From positions 25,265,772 through 25,329,771 of the forward strand of contig OX381710.1 in assembly GCA_947462335.1 (NCBI GenBank): 64,000 bases of DNA. Direction: 5' to 3'. The position numbers and the translations under genes were made by a program. Numbering within the stretch: position 1 is the stretch's first letter; each line of letters opens with the position of its first letter. The notes below the pieces were generated by a model. It worked only from the letters and a program-made list of their open reading frames with translations, had not been told where the DNA came from and searched no databases. Origin of the DNA: Harmothoe impar (Eukaryota; Annelida; Polychaeta; Phyllodocida; Polynoidae). Below, in pieces: positions 1 through 14,313 of this stretch.

Positions 1-1480
1 TTATTTCATTTTCAAGAAGACCATAATCCATCAATGTCAGTGAATGACCAATATTTTACTTGACTGCAAAACATTATCAACTCACCTCACATGAACTAAA
101 TGCCTTTAAGGCTGATGCTTACCAAGCGAGAGCTCAATTGCCAATAGAACCAAGTTGTTGACTCTGCACTGCAATCTCTGATAATTCCTTCCAGATAAAT
201 AGTTGAAATTTTGTTTCTGGTTCGCTGATCCAATAAAGATGATCCTAGTCGACTTTGATTTCGTATTATTCAATAAAAACCACATCCTCATCTGTCATTC
301 CTCTATGCCCCATTCGTGCTGGCTGAGAATAAGGCTCCTCGGATTTTCAGACTTTTACAAAACTTTAAATTCCTTTAATTACCTCATGGCAAGAGAAGAT
401 GATAGATTAGAGTGCACCTATGGACACTCTCAGATCCTAATAACCGTAGGCAGAAACTCGTTTGTCCATAGCCTATGTTGTATTATTTCCAGCAAGTCAT
501 CCTCATTGGTCATAATATGTTATAACCATAGCACGGTCAAATGCATTAAATGAACCTGATGCTTTCATATAATGACACAGAACTCTTTGAGATACTCACT
601 TTTCATGCCACACACGTTGTATCACATCTGGTAAAAGCATAGCTGCCATCTTTCTTGCTCAACCATCTGAAGGCGTTACATCATAACACAGAGCTCAAAA
701 GGAAACAGTCATGAGAGACTCTACTCAGGTGCCAAACCTATCTCTGTAAAGGTCACCCGGAATTGGCTCTACTGTAAGTTCACACTTTACAGTTTCAAGA
801 CAAGATGGGTAGGTAGGTTCAACGTACCTTGGAGATAATCATCCTTGTCACTCCAGGGACATGTTCAGAATATTGTGTCTTGAAGGAGGAAAAATAGACA
901 GTAAAGCCAGCTTGAGTGTTGCATTCAGGGGCTATTGTGAAGTAGATACAATTTAGCCCCAACTATACTGACAATGGGGTATTTCTAAGTTTTATTCTTG
1001 TTGTAGTCATTATATAACTACCCTCCAAACAGAACTCAAGAATGACACAATTTAGTATCTCGTCTATTTTCCAGGAAAATTACAAGTTGTATACAGAAGA
1101 TAGACACAGGAAATTACCGAGAATAGTAAACATTCCTATTGACATGTTCAATAGTGATGTGTATTTCGCGAGTTTAACTCACGCAAATAACACGAATTTC
1201 CACAAGTAGAATGATGACGTGAATTGCCTGAGTTTCACTCATTCAAGAAAGTGTCCAGAGAATTCTCCAGAAACTTTCTGAACTTCCTGCGTTTCACTCA
1301 TTCAAAAAACAAGGAATTCCAGGGAATATGACACAAGAAAATGTCCAGAGAACATTCAATAAACATTCTGAAATTCTCGTAGGGATCACGAGTCAAGACT
1401 CAAGAATGGCACAATTTCCACTTGAGATTTATTTTACAGGGTATACTCCCTCTGATATCTCACCACACTTAGGAACCAGC
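1..1480. repeat. Diverged dispersed-repeat sequence, no gene
   Basis: No credible coding region. Bases 1-560 resemble about 26990-27530 in the same order (shared landmarks: the stretch around 'ctgatccaataaagatgatc' at 226 and 'ctgatccaatatggatgatc' at 27217). Bases 650-815 resemble 18360-18520 (shared 'gtaaaggtcacccggaattgg'-type segment). Three imperfect copies of a GAGTTT(A/C)ACTC palindrome sit at about 1165, 1226 and 1285. Open frames here, for instance 203-553, show no recognisable domain and look like chance. Confidence 0.55.
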
Positions 1481-1643
1481 TACACTGTAAATAGTAAGTG
1501 TAGTACAAAGTAAAATCTACTGTAGTTTACAGCAACTACTGTACATTTACGGTAGCTTCTACTGTTAACCTACAATAAAATGTACACCTAAAGTAGATTC
1601 TACTGTATACCAACAAAATTGGCAACCGACTTTTTACAGTGTA
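1481..1643. mobile_element. 163-bp TIR element (MITE), Tc1/mariner-like ends
   Basis: The two ends are perfect inverted repeats: TACACTGTAAA at 1481-1491 and TTTACAGTGTA at 1633-1643. If the outer TA is a duplicated TA target, the TIR begins CACTGTAAA, the pattern of Tc1/mariner-derived MITEs. The interior carries further inverted copies of a CTACTGTA-type word, so the whole element can fold back. It is non-coding. Family assignment rests only on the TA flanks and end sequence. Confidence 0.7.
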
Positions 1644-2366
1644 CCTCAAACAGACTGGTAGGACTTACAATTTCACCTCCAGTCATGTCCACTTGCAATG
1701 GTAGGCACATTACCAATTTAAATATCATCAGATAATATCCATAGCCATGCAGTGCCATAAATGATGAATTAGGACACTGTGGTCACATGCAGTGTCTGCT
1801 CTTCAACTGAACTACAACCAGTCTCAGAGTGCCAAAGATTCACCTATTCGTGATTAAACCAAGAGTGACTGTTATGGTCAGGTGGGAGGGTAAGAACTCT
1901 ACTCCTGCAGCTTGAGACAGACATGTAGTTGGGGATAAACACGAGCCAGGAGAGGGATGGGGATTGGAGCAGTCATTGACAGGCAGGGGGTCTGCTGTCA
2001 GCTTTGTGTGGGACTGAATCATGTGGGTGGACAAGGTGGACATGATTAGGGCGGGAGTAATTGGACACTAAAGGGCCGAGTAACCACTGAGGGCTTCAGT
2101 ATGGTCCCAATCATCTCACCTCAAACTTCATCTGATTGATCAACATCCTATAGACTCGGACATCCTTAGAGACTTAAGCAAGATTTTAAGAGATTTAGAG
2201 TAATACTTTTGATACATGGCTGATTCTGTCGTGGACAGCTTTTAAAATGTAAGGCTATCACACGGGGGAAAAGATGTGACATGAACTATTATGCTCTGTG
2301 GTTTAGCCATCCAGTATTGACCACGGTCAGGCACTAATGGTTCAAAAGAATAACAAAATTGTGGCC
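1644..2366. other. Intergenic, nothing recognised
   Basis: No ORF with a recognisable domain, no tandem array and no long inverted repeat were seen on either strand. Confidence 0.5.
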
Positions 2367-2977
2367 AGGTGAGGAAAAACATGCCTCCAGGGGGGAAATG
2401 GCTTTTCAAAGTTTAGGTTACAGGCTTTAGAATGAGATATCTTCAGCTAAAATATCCCAAGTAGTTTTGCTGTAACTGCTTGTCAAACCGGAGTTGGTGT
2501 GTACAACAGAAAATGGTAAATAAGCTCCAAATCCACTGTATCCTATCATGGACACTACTAATGCAAAAAATACAGTTTTGTTAAAAAATAACCAAAGACA
2601 TCTGATGTTTTCATCATAAAATTGGTTCTAGAGGGAATTTCTGAGGTCTGTTTTCAATTCTGAGTACCTTGTAAAATTTTCAAAAATATTTGTGGCAAAA
2701 AATTCCCATTTAGAATAATGGTGTGTTTCAGTGGCAACCAGAAATTGGCATATATGCCAATTTTCCATGTTTCCATGGCAACAAATGTTCCTTTTGCATT
2801 CCAAAAATGGAACGTTTTCAGTGGAGATGGAATAATTCTAAGTGTATCACTGAATTCCGCATGAAAAATTGGCCAAAGTCATTTTTTAGTATATTTTTCA
2901 GTGTTTTTACCCATATACTGCCCCCTGGTGACCAAAACCAGTACTAAAAATCCCCCCGGAGGCACGTTTTCCCCTGA
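2367..2977. mobile_element. About 611-bp TIR element, non-coding
   Basis: The left end (AGG..GAAAAACATGCCTCC then a G run, 2367-2396) matches the reverse complement of the right end (2951-2977: C run, GGAGGCACGTTTTCCCCTGA) with a few mismatches. A candidate 5-bp target duplication TGGCC flanks it at 2362-2366 and 2978-2982. A perfect 22-bp palindrome without spacer lies inside at 2742-2763. There is no coding capacity. The exact ends are uncertain by a few bases because the TIRs need a small gap to align. Confidence 0.55.
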
Positions 2978-3179
2978 TGGCCCACAAATGTAATAATACA
3001 AAAGGGCCCTAAACTACCATGCGGGTATGCACACTAGTAAAATAGAAGATCCCAAATCTTCACACTTTCTGTACATATAAGTCTGTTTGATTTTGTTGTT
3101 GTTTTCTTCCGCCTCATCTCACTTTTTTCTTATCTTTTTTCTTACTTATACTCGTCCTTGATCAGTTGTTAATTGACAA

Positions 3180-6100
3180 TATCATAACATAGCATAACTG
3201 ACCTCATAGAGCTACACACACAACACATAGCACTTCTTTACATGACCACTATCACCAACCTCACTAGAAATCTGAGGAATTTCTAAAGTGTAAACTTAAC
3301 TATTATCTTATAAGTGTAGTGTCATTGATGTGTTGTCATTTGCCAGTAAACAGTTTAGTGCCCAGTGGACTCTGGTAAAATTGAACCCCTCAAACTACCC
3401 TTTGAATGTATGTACTGTACCAAGTATAGTGGGATAGGCTGCAACGCTATTCAAAGATTCCATTGTATTCACCCCATAGTTCTTATAGTAAGGTACAACA
3501 GCACCCATTGCAATAGTTGGGCTTTAATGCTTAATGAGTATCTTGCCACATAGACCGAAATTAATGGCTGCCCACACTAGAGGACCAGTACTGTCAGAAT
3601 AGTATATGAGGTGCTCACAATAATGGACTGTGCGATACTATCTTTGAGCATAATTATATGAAAGGAACCACACTCTGAATCAATCAGGAATAGTAGCCAA
3701 CCTTGCAAAGGCATAAAAGAAAAGGCCCTGTGGGCCCTCTAAAGACCTGCCCATTAGGGATCATTAACATCTGTTCACTATAGACCATACCATGCAATCT
3801 ATTGTGTTAGAACGTTAGCAGAGAAGGGCATAAACACATTTGTCAAGAATCCATGACTAAGTAACATTGTGGCCAGCTACAATAAATCATCCCCCAGTAC
3901 CTCTACCCAACCTACCTCATAGAGACTATGCATGATGATGTGGGCATCAACACCTCCTCTATTATCATATGACCTCTCAGACTTATCTCATTTTGCCAAG
4001 CCATGAAAAATGGCATATCACTGCAATTGCCAGTAGGGATGGCTTGCTGTGGCCGCAGAGGGTGTAGAAGGGAGGAAGCATTATATGAAGCATACAATAG
4101 TCATAATGTACAGGTAGTATGGACATGACATGTGGAGGTTGTTGTATGATACAATGATAGTGTGAAAAGTAAAGGTTAAGTGTCGGAGCTATCCATGTTT
4201 GACAGATTGATGCAACATTGGTACTGCAACAGTTGTGCAATAATGCACTTGTAAATATGTAAGGGGATCCTTAATTGGAATGTGCATCGGTATGATGTAC
4301 AGAGAGATTTATCTTCACATATGCCATACACTAGTTACTTGTATCTATGAAAGTGTTATTTCTGTGATTAACTACAAGTTGTAGGGTGGTATGAAACTGC
4401 CGTAGTGACCTGCTGCTGTAGTAACCTACATTAGGTCAGTGTTTGAATCCTCAGTCCTCCAGAATAAAGGAGCTACTGCCAGTTTGCCGATTGTCTAGTC
4501 AAAATGATCAACAGTTCTCCATTATTCTACCAGAGATAATTTAAGTAGAGTGTTTCTTGCTTCTCATTCTTCTTGTCAAAGTGATGGAAGATCCATATAT
4601 CAAAGCTGATATCACCTGATAGGGCAGTAGTGTGTGACATTTCCCACATTAACCCTTTATCCACTTTTTGGAGTGAAAAGTATAGATCAGGTTGGTACCC
4701 TGGTAAACCCATATTTATCCAAGCATGCATCCTTTAAGGGGATGCTCTTTGTTGTTGTTGGTAAATTTTATTTTTCCCAACCATACAAGGTCTTATTATG
4801 CACATACTGCTCCTATATGTTTACACAGATCTGCATATTATTGAGCATTCAAACGTTCATTGATTATTATAATTACTATTATCATAATTACTGTCTATGC
4901 ATGTCTATGATAGACATGGGTGTGTCTAATGCATGTAGGTCTAATTGTATTTGTTACTCTCTGATTACCTACACTGATATTGCATACTACATCCAATTGT
5001 ATATGTTAGTATCTATTGACATTTTCATACTATAAAAGGAAACTGTCAGTAATAGTAAGCCTTTTTCATTTTAAACACTCTGAATAGTGGTGAAAAGGAT
5101 TTTCGTGCAATTGGCTTTTCTCCCTAGATAACTGCACATTCACACAGCTGTATACTGCCTCTTAACCACTGATTATGCCTCTTCAAGGTAACCACCATCC
5201 CCATCACACACAATCCCACATTATCAGCAGACCATGATGCCCTCCTTACCTAATAGACAATGACACACACTTATTACTAGTAGGCACTAATACACAGTGT
5301 TGTTTATACATAACCATAGCTGCCTGTTTTGATTACAATGTCTCCCCTCAGAATGCAGTTAATTATTACATCGAGACATAATGCTAGGAGTTTCTGGTCA
5401 TGTATTTAGTGGCAAAATGACTTGGCTGATGTGGTTTGTAGAAGCCATTCTAAAAGAAACAGTATTTTCCTTTGTTCTGTTTGTAACTGTTGTAATTGCC
5501 AAAGTGGTAACATAAAAACTGCCATTATAACAATATAGGAACATATTCCATAAACTACATGAAAATAAATATCTTGATTTCCTGTCACAAGTTGTGTCTT
5601 TTATTCTAACAAAATTTTACTATTTTCTGCAACATACAATTAATTTCTGAATGGGCCAAAGACCTCATAATAAGCATGTTTTGCCCTCAATAATTGAGTT
5701 GAAATAGTCTCTCTCATATAGTGCACCCGGTATAACATAATTGTTGCCAATCGCATATGCTGGATTCCTAAACTATTATCTTCTTCTTAACATTTGATAT
5801 TCATGGAAACCTGAATCCATCCTTTTTTGAATATCAGAATCATTCAATATTTTTCAAAGACTTTCCTAGAGAGTTATACAAGAGTCCATATGATTATAGC
5901 AGAATCCTTTCATTGAAAAGTATAGCTAAGGGCAACACTAGCACTAGCAACATGAGCGGGAAAGCCTTTCAATTTGCCTACAAGGAAGGAAAAGGGGGGA
6001 GACAGGGGGACAGGAGAGGTGAGAGCACTGAGTCGAAGACTGTGCTATATTTAGGAGTCAAGGAATGTATAAACCATTAAGAGGTGTTACACTGTATTCA

Positions 6101-7155
6101 GTTGGTACTGTGTTTACCGAGGGTGTGCAAAGATGGTATCCACTTAAATAGTGAAAGGCTTTCACTCAACACCCACATCCACTTAGTCAAGTTGACACTT
6201 TCTGATTATAAGGCAGAGATGTCACTTGCAAACTCTTGGCCCTGAATCTGTTATCACTATCTTAAAGGTGGTAGAGATTCTGAATTCAGGTCCTGTGATC
6301 TTGTCAATATCTTGCAAACATATCCCTCCCACCAGACCACCAGGCAAGCCAATTATCTGCTCCCTGTGCGCAGGCACAGAGACCTGGCTGGTGATTGGTG
6401 AGAGATTGCCTAAAAGGTCTGGTCCTTTCTGAACATACTGCATCCATCACATGCCTTTAGGTTTAATTTTGTTGGCGCTGAGTGAGTGTCACCCCTGACC
6501 CTTACAGCAGTTACTTGTCTGGGGTCTTAGATAGCTGGGTGGTTGGTATCACTGCCCCTTACTAAGGGCACTGCTGGAACAGACCAATAGGCAGTTAGGG
6601 GAACGCATTTAACCTTCACTCACAAATAGAGGCATGTCATTAGCAGAGACCATGAGATTGATTACCAGAATGCATTTTGATTCATTCTCCAATTGTCAAT
6701 TAGCTACATTCTCAGATTTCCTACGATATTCCTACCTATTTATACAATTGATTGCCATTTTTCTTATTCCCGGCATCAAAAGTAGAGCAAGAGAGTTACC
6801 TAATTAATCAGGGAGAATAAAGTTACCTGGAATAAAGAGTTCAACCTCTCATTAGCATTACTTTTTAAACTACAGGTGGGTTCTTTTAAAAACATACTTT
6901 TTGACAAACAAGGGTCCTTACTAGGATTCTCAGAGGCGGCCATTTGAAATAATTAAACTATCATGGGATTTGGTCGAGTGACACCTCATCTAATTAAATC
7001 TTCAAGGGCCATCATAATTTATCAGTGCTATTCAGCAGGGGTGCATAATGCCAAATGTTTGGGGATGTACCGATCCCATAAGCTCGGCAAGATGCTTGGG
7101 TGCAGCATTTGGTAGTTACTAACCGGAGCTGCATTTATGCATGATGATGTCAAAG
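3180..7155 (-). repeat. Left arm of a large inverted repeat
   Basis: Read in reverse complement, this arm follows 11115-15425 almost throughout. Matching landmarks: 3247-3330 with 15330-15395; the block with 'ggaaccacactctgaatc' at 3664-3682 with about 15005; the block around 5160-5330 with 12900-13080; and 6220-6450 with 11850-12090. Similarity is high in patches and interrupted by small indels, so this is an old duplication rather than an assembly copy. Open frames inside it (e.g. 3365-3553, 4634-5035, 6226-6432) are not conserved in the partner arm and are treated as chance. The inner edge coincides with a GCAT-rich imperfect hairpin. Confidence 0.8.
7085..7155. repeat. GCAT-rich imperfect hairpin repeat, copy 1
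   Basis: An imperfect palindrome built from a GATGC..GCAGCATT left half and a GCTGCAT..GCAT(G)ATG right half around a GTTACTAACC-type centre. Diverged copies of the same design occur at 11115-11195 (opposite orientation), 17018-17085, 18805-18880, 22628-22710 and 53845-53925. Confidence 0.6.
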
Positions 7156-10100
7156 GACTCTTTTCATTTTCATTTGTGTTTTAAGTTGATAAGACTCTGA
7201 GATAGATACGTTTTTAATATTTGGGGGCGTACTGGCAGCCATCTTGAATATATTAAATTGTCCAAGGTTGAGAGTTTTACATTCACCGTGACATTTTTAC
7301 CTAGACCCTAAACTTCTTATGTCAGGATATCCCTCTTTATTTCCTTACCGAATTTGCAAAGTCATTATACAGCGAGATCAAGTTGTCATTAACTAACATC
7401 ATCTGGCAAATTACACCATATCACAGGCCATCCATCACCAAAGAGACACCTACACAATGTAATTGATATGGAAGTTAATCCCTCTCAGAAACACATTATC
7501 AACATGTAATCAATTTCATATGAGATATCTGTGATTATTTATAGTGTACAGCTAACTGAAGTCCAAACGTAGGCGTGAGGGCTAAATAACGTAGAAAAAC
7601 TGTGTTTACATTATAAAGGCAATATCAGGCTTTACATACCGCCCTCACCTCAGGCTATTATCTATAACACTGCATCTCCGTTCCCTTTCAATGAAGATCT
7701 CAATGGAGTAAGATCTGACTTCTGATTCCTTCTTGAAGGCATTTACTTAACTTTGAGTGATCCGTCATTGACTTTGACAGAAGTTCACGTTGGCAATTAC
7801 CACTGATTATGAAATGTCATGTCAGAGTAATTAACTATAGTTTCCCCACATTTGCCATAAACACTATCATCTGCACTTCTGAGTAGACTTTCCATGCTTT
7901 CAACCCATATCTATGATCAGCAAACACCTCAAGATGAGAGCCTTTCATAATGAATTTGTAGTTTAAGGTAGCAGTCAATAATTACGATAGTTATGATATT
8001 GTAAAGGCTAACATAAGAGTGTGTTTCATAATCTGCAAGACTGCCACCTAAACTGCTATCTATATTAAACATAAGACCCGTATTCCTCATATATAGTAAC
8101 ATGTATTTCATAACTGCTCAATCGATAATTTTCAAAATATGATTAAATTCAAATCAATGCTCCTTGTAAACAAATTATGTTTTCTCTCATCTTGGTATAA
8201 TTGCTCCGTACACCTTCACGTCAAGCAGATCAGTGTCATGCAACCTGCACTAACTTTTCCTGGAGTCCCCCAAAACAGGATGCTGTGTTGGGAGTCACTG
8301 TCTGTAATGACATCATTAAGTCTCGCACCAAGTGAGACCTCGCATGTCAACACCTGTTGGCTGCAGGGTGAACTAGTCTATTACTATGGCGGGGGCGGGG
8401 ACTAAGGTAAAGGTTGGAGAGTGAGGACCAGGATAAGGAGTGACACACTGCGCCGCTCCATATTTATAGATCGTAGTTGTATATGTCACTGCTGTGGGGG
8501 CATGATGGTCGCGTACAGATTTACGCGAATTACTACGCCAGCCTCACTCTCCAGCAGATGTTTCCACCTGTACCCCTTATCTGGGACTCTGTTTGAAGAG
8601 TGATTAAAGTAGTCCCGGCTCCCACCCACAATGCCCCTACAGCAGCGACACGTAACACGACGACTTTACAACCATTACGTAAGCGGTGCAGCGTGTAAGG
8701 AGTGAGTGTTAGGAAGATATCCTTTATATTTCATGAGAGGGAGAGGAAATGAGTCAGTGGTAGGAAGACATCTATTATATTTCAAGAATGTCAGGTACAT
8801 CGGACCCACAGACTGTGTTTCTACTGACTGTGTCAGGTGTCATATTTATGACATGACCTATGCCTTATACTCAGGGTGATTCCCGGTGACATCGACGATT
8901 CCCAAGGATATGTTGATGTGTGCTATCTTAGATGTCTCTCTGTACAAGATACATATTGCCTAAGGTCGTCAACTATAATAACTATGTATTGCATTATTCT
9001 AGGGAGACATCAGTCCTGCCTGTGCGGTAGTACCATTTTCATGCTATGGTAAATGACATCCATTTAACTGTTATATACTAGTATTTTACACAATAGTATC
9101 TTCTACCCAATTAATAGATGATGGAATAGGCAAGGGATTCTAAACTGTGTTTCTGTACATAAGATGATGTCGACATTGGTGCCAGTTTAACAAATTAATA
9201 TAGAATAAAGATTTGTAAAATAAAAGCACTTGTTAACTTTCAGGGATAGTATGGTCCTAGGCCTACACTCACATCACCTACAGGTAATGTGTTACGGTTA
9301 GTATCCTGCCTACAGCAATGTTCCCAAAATGGGCAGGTTCCAAATGCTACCACCAGGGTGGGCAGTGAACCTACTAGTAGGAAATGATAGACGCAAGATT
9401 ACCAGAAATAAGAGTACCCACCCTCAAGATATACCAGGCTTGATAGTAGCCAAGAAGGTAGTATTTAGCACAGACCAATCTAGCTAAAGGGATAAAAGGA
9501 GGGGGAAGTGACATAAATATTGCAACACATAGAATGCGTTAACAAAGGCAGAATCTGGCAGAATCTGGCAATGCTGGCTGAGTACAGCTTAGCTACAAAA
9601 ACTGTCACCAGATTGATTGTTACCAACAACTCTTGTTGGATGTATTAGACTAATATTTTTGACGTCACTCACTGCGATACAGTGAGGAGAGTGGGCGATA
9701 TGCTCTTTGTTCTATCATACTATCTTGTTCATGTATGCCCTGCAGTTTGGGAGGCCATTTATCACGCCTAGTGGACACACTTTAACTTGAGTTCAAGTGG
9801 AAGATGCATGGGAATATATCATTATTCATAAAAGAAATATTCAGCATTTCACCCTATGTGTCACCAGGAGCAGGCCGACACTCAGAGTGACAATGCAGCG
9901 AAGGGTTTTAATCATTTATTGACCACAAGTTGAACATACAAATTTTGTGTCCATCGTCGTCATCAATACATCACAGATAATAATCATAACCAGAATACAT
10001 AACACATGGTTTATAATGAATATAGAAAGAATGTGAAAAATGATTAGGATATGAAAAGCCTTTATATTTCTCTAAACTGTAATCCAAGTGACACATTTTA

Positions 10101-11114
10101 AAATGATTTGCAAAGACGACATAGTAACAATAGTAAAAAGAAAGTGGACAATTGTTCCTCTAACGAAGACAGATTGACCCCAGAGGTCAGGTTTGGCTGT
10201 CACGTCTGCATACCTGTATGCCATACAAAGGTCACTGCAGGGACATGTTCAAAATAATTGTTCCAATTAGACAGGTATGAGGATAGTATTGATGTCTGGG
10301 TATAAAAAGTCTTAGTCAGCATTTTAAGGGCTGGATCATTTAGCATCGAATTGGGGTAGGAGGGGACAGTCAGAGGTGATAGGCACGCACGTGGATGGTT
10401 AGAAGCGGAAGGCAATAAGTCCTTAAGGAGCTTATGGGAGGGTGCTATTTTATGATTTGGAACAATACATATCTTTGCCAAAAAAGAGTATTGGCAAGAA
10501 TGCAGCAATACCCACCCTATATTTAGCAATATGACTGGTCTTGTAGTATGGCTGCTTGTATAAACAGATGACAGCTCTGTGGGTGATGGTGCTGAGAGTG
10601 TGATGTTCTCTGGTACTGAGGTTCCATAATGAGGTGTCAAGGCCATAGGTGGCAAGCACTGAGGTGTCATTGTCTGTTGTTTTCTGCCAATTTCTTTATT
10701 GTTTACGCCCTACTCTAAAAAGTCTACAAATAAGCTGATTAGAGAAACAACAGTTGTAATTTTTTTTAAAGTCACACCAGAATGATGTTTTTACAGATGA
10801 AAATTCTGTATTTACAAAAGAAGTATTGTAATTATCATATATGTAGGATACATATTGAACAAAACTATTAGTGAAGTACATTTGGGTCATATAAATTCAC
10901 TAGAGCATATTCTAAGTAATCTAATTTGGACAGTACTCTCAGCACTTACTACGTAACTGTACACTCCATGTGGCATCCATTTCTGGCCCTGGACAGCAGC
11001 AAACAGGAAGTACATGGGTACCAATGTGGATGGGCACTTGCACACCAGATTCCAGGGGCTGGCTGGTTAAACCTTTAAATGTTGCATAATGCTATATTGG
11101 ACAATGCCCTTAAT
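7156..11114. repeat. Spacer of the large inverted repeat; diverged repeats, no gene
   Basis: About 4 kb between the two arms. Parts recur elsewhere in the window: 7515-7830 resembles 19475-20700 (shared 'gttggcaatt(a/g)ccactga' segment); 8240-8830 and 9310-9545 resemble 28090-28700 in the same order. No conserved ORF was found. The longest open frame (10200-10670, minus strand) has no domain or composition signal. 9880-10200 is AT-rich and, on the minus strand, contains an AATAAA signal without any upstream coding sequence that I recognise. Confidence 0.55.
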
Positions 11115-13955
11115 ATCATGATGCATAAAAGCAGCTCTGGTTAGAAACTACCCAATGCTCCATCCAGGCATCATGCAGAGTGTATGGCGTTGACATACCC
11201 ACAAACGTTTGGCATTATTCACCCCTGGCGTATAGCAATAATATATCATGATCGCCCTTAAAGTACTGATCTGATACAGGAGAGATAAAGTGTCACTGCA
11301 CCAAGTCCCATGAGAGTTTAATTACTTCAGATGGATGCTCCCTTATATGCTGGGATATATGTAAAGACCATTGTTGTTTTAAAAAGTATATTTTCAAAGA
11401 ACCAACCTACATTTTCTAAAAGCAATGCTAATGAGAGATTGAACTCTTCATTCCAGGTAACTTTAGTTTCTCTGATTGTTTATGAAACTCCCTTACTCTA
11501 CCTTTGATGCCAGGAAAAGGAACTATGGCAATGATTTTTGTAAATAGGTAGCAATATACCAGGAATTCTGAGAATGTAGCTTGGCAATTGAAGAAGGAAT
11601 CAAAATGCAATCTGGCAATCAATCTCATGATCTCTGCTATTTGCCGTGCTTCTATTTGTGAGTAGAGGTTAAATGGGTTTCCTTAACAGCCTAGTATTGA
11701 TCTGTTCCAGCAGTGTCCTTAGTAAGGGGCAGTTATACCAAATACCCAGCTACCCAAGACCCCAGACAAGTAACTGCCTTAAGGGTCAGCAGCTGGTCAG
11801 AGGTGACACTCACTCAGCCTCACCAAAAGTAAACCTCAAGGCATGTGATGGATGCAGTATGTGCAGAAAGGACCAGACCTTTTAGGCAATCTCTCACCAA
11901 TCACCAGCCAGGTCTCTGTGCCTGCTCAGGGGGAGTAAATAATTGGCTTGGCTGGTGGTCTGGTGGGAGGGATATGTTTGCAAGATATTGACAAGATCAC
12001 AGGACCTGAATTTAGAATCTCTACCACACTGTGGATATTGATAACATATTTAGGGCCAATAGTTTGCAAGTGACATCTCTGGCTTATAATCAGAGAGTGC
12101 AAACTTCACTAAGTGGGTGTGGGTGCTAAGAGAAATCCTTTCACTATTTAAGTGGCTACCATCTTTGCACACTCCCGGTAAACACAGTCCCAACTGAATA
12201 CAGTGTAACACCTCCTAATGGTTTATACATTCCTTGACTCCCAAATACAGCACAGTCTTTGACGTGGTGCTCTCACCTCTTCTGTCTCCCTGCCTCCTCC
12301 TTTCCCTTCCTCGTAGGCAAATTGAAAGGCTTTCCCACCCATGTTGTTAGTGCTAATGTTGCCATCAGCTATACTTTCTGAAAGCATTCTGCTAAAATCA
12401 CATGGACCTTTGTGTAGCCCTCTAGCAGAGTCATATTGAATGATTCTGATATTCAGGATGGATATTAAATTGTTAACACTAGAATTATCATGGCTATGCT
12501 AGGCGTAATCTATGAAAGAGACCATTACAACTCAATTTATTTGGGCAACAATTATTGTTTATTATGATGACTTTGACCCATGCAGAAATAGTTGCCTGTT
12601 GCAGAATATAATCAATTTGGTCAGAATAAAACACTTAATTTGTGAGAAGCTTTCGTTATTTTTATATGAAACCAAAAATATGCATATATCTATAGATGCT
12701 GTTGGAATGGCTATTCTTATATTACCACTTTAGCGATTGCAACAGTCACAAATAACACACTAAAGATTGTGTTGAGAAGAGAACAGAGCACGTTCCTTAC
12801 AGAATGTCTTCTACAAACCACATCAGCCAAGTCATTTTGCCACTAAATACCTGACCAGAAACTCCTGGCATTTTGTCTCTATGTAATAATTAACTGCATA
12901 CTGAGCGGAAACACTGTAATCAAAACAGGCAGCTATGCCTACGTAAACACAACACTGTGTATTAGTGCCTAGTAAGTGTGTGTTATTGTCTATTAGGTAC
13001 AATAAGGAAGGTACCATGGTCTGTTGATAATGTGGGGTTGTGTGGGATGGATATGGTGGCTACCTTAAAGAGACATTCTCAGTGGTTAAGAGGCAGTATA
13101 CAGCTTTGTGAATGTGCAGTCATCTAGGGGGAAAGCAAATGTTCCACAAAAAATATTCCCTTGCTTTTCAGAGGGTTTGCACTTGAAATACTGGCTGATT
13201 AGTATTCAAACATTCCCTTCATAGAATGAAAAGGTAACTAAGGATACTAACATATACAATTGGGTGTGCTAATCAGTATCCTTGTAGGTTTAGTTATCAG
13301 AGATTAAAGTATTCAACTAGACCTACCTGTATTGGACACATCTATGTCTATTATTGATATGCATCCACAATTATTATAATAATATTTATCCATTAACATT
13401 TGATCGAGATAAAAATGAATGTTCAATAACATACAGAATCTTTTAAGGTCTAGGTACGTATGAGCAGTATCTGCATAGTAAGTAAGGTTGGCAAACCATT
13501 TAAGGATAAATATAATCATGCTTACCAGGTCATCTATAGTTATCGCTCCAATGGGTACAAGGTCAAGGTAGGAAATGCAGCACACTACTACCCTATCAGG
13601 TGATATCCTCTTGTATATAATTAAAGATCGTCCATCCCTCTAACTAGAAGAAGGGGTCAGTAGTTAGGTTACCTATGCTCTGGCCTTTACTTAGGATTCA
13701 ACCATTCACCTATTGCAGTTCACTATGGCAGTAACACACCACCCTACTAATTGTACTCTCCAAACAGAACTCAGAATCACAAAACATCATACTGAGACAC
13801 ATTCTGATTGAGGATCACCTTACATGCAAGTGCACTTTTGTACAACTATTGCTGTACGAATGTTACACCATGCACTCTGTCAACCATAGAAAACTCCAGC
13901 ACTTTACATTTCCTTTGCACTCTATCACTAGCACTGTATAGTACAACAATATTCA

Positions 13956-13982
13956 CATATATATATATATATATATATATAT
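13956..13982. repeat. (TA)n microsatellite
   Basis: Uninterrupted alternating A/T run. It is absent at the matching position of the left arm (near 4120). Confidence 0.95.
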
Positions 13983-14313
13983 CATGTTCATACTACCTGC
14001 ATATTATTTACGCCTCATAATCATATCACCCACCCTCCCTTCTATATACACCCTCTAGGGGCCACACTCAGCCATCCGCACTGGCAATTGCAGTGATATT
14101 CCACGATCTATGGCTTGACAAGATGTGATGAGGCCAGAAGGTCATGTGATAAAAGGGAAGGTGTAGATGCCCACGTCATCATGCATGGTTTCTATGAGGC
14201 ACTGAGGGATGATTTATTGTAGCTGGCCACAATGTTACTTAGACATGGATTTTTGACGAATGTATTTAGGCCCCTCCTTGCTAACATTCTAACACAATAG
14301 ATTTCATGCTGTA

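Noticed and set aside
4634..5035. 133-codon Tyr/Cys-rich open frame
   Set aside because: The matching stretch of the inverted partner arm does not keep the frame, so it is not conserved coding sequence.
6222..6443. Overlapping frames on both strands, partly mirrored near 11860-12090
   Set aside because: Mirroring is due to the large inverted repeat; the frames are broken in the partner copies.
10200..10670. 156-codon open frame on the minus strand
   Set aside because: No domain, no signal peptide, ordinary intergenic composition, and it lies in repeat-derived sequence. Length alone is not evidence here.
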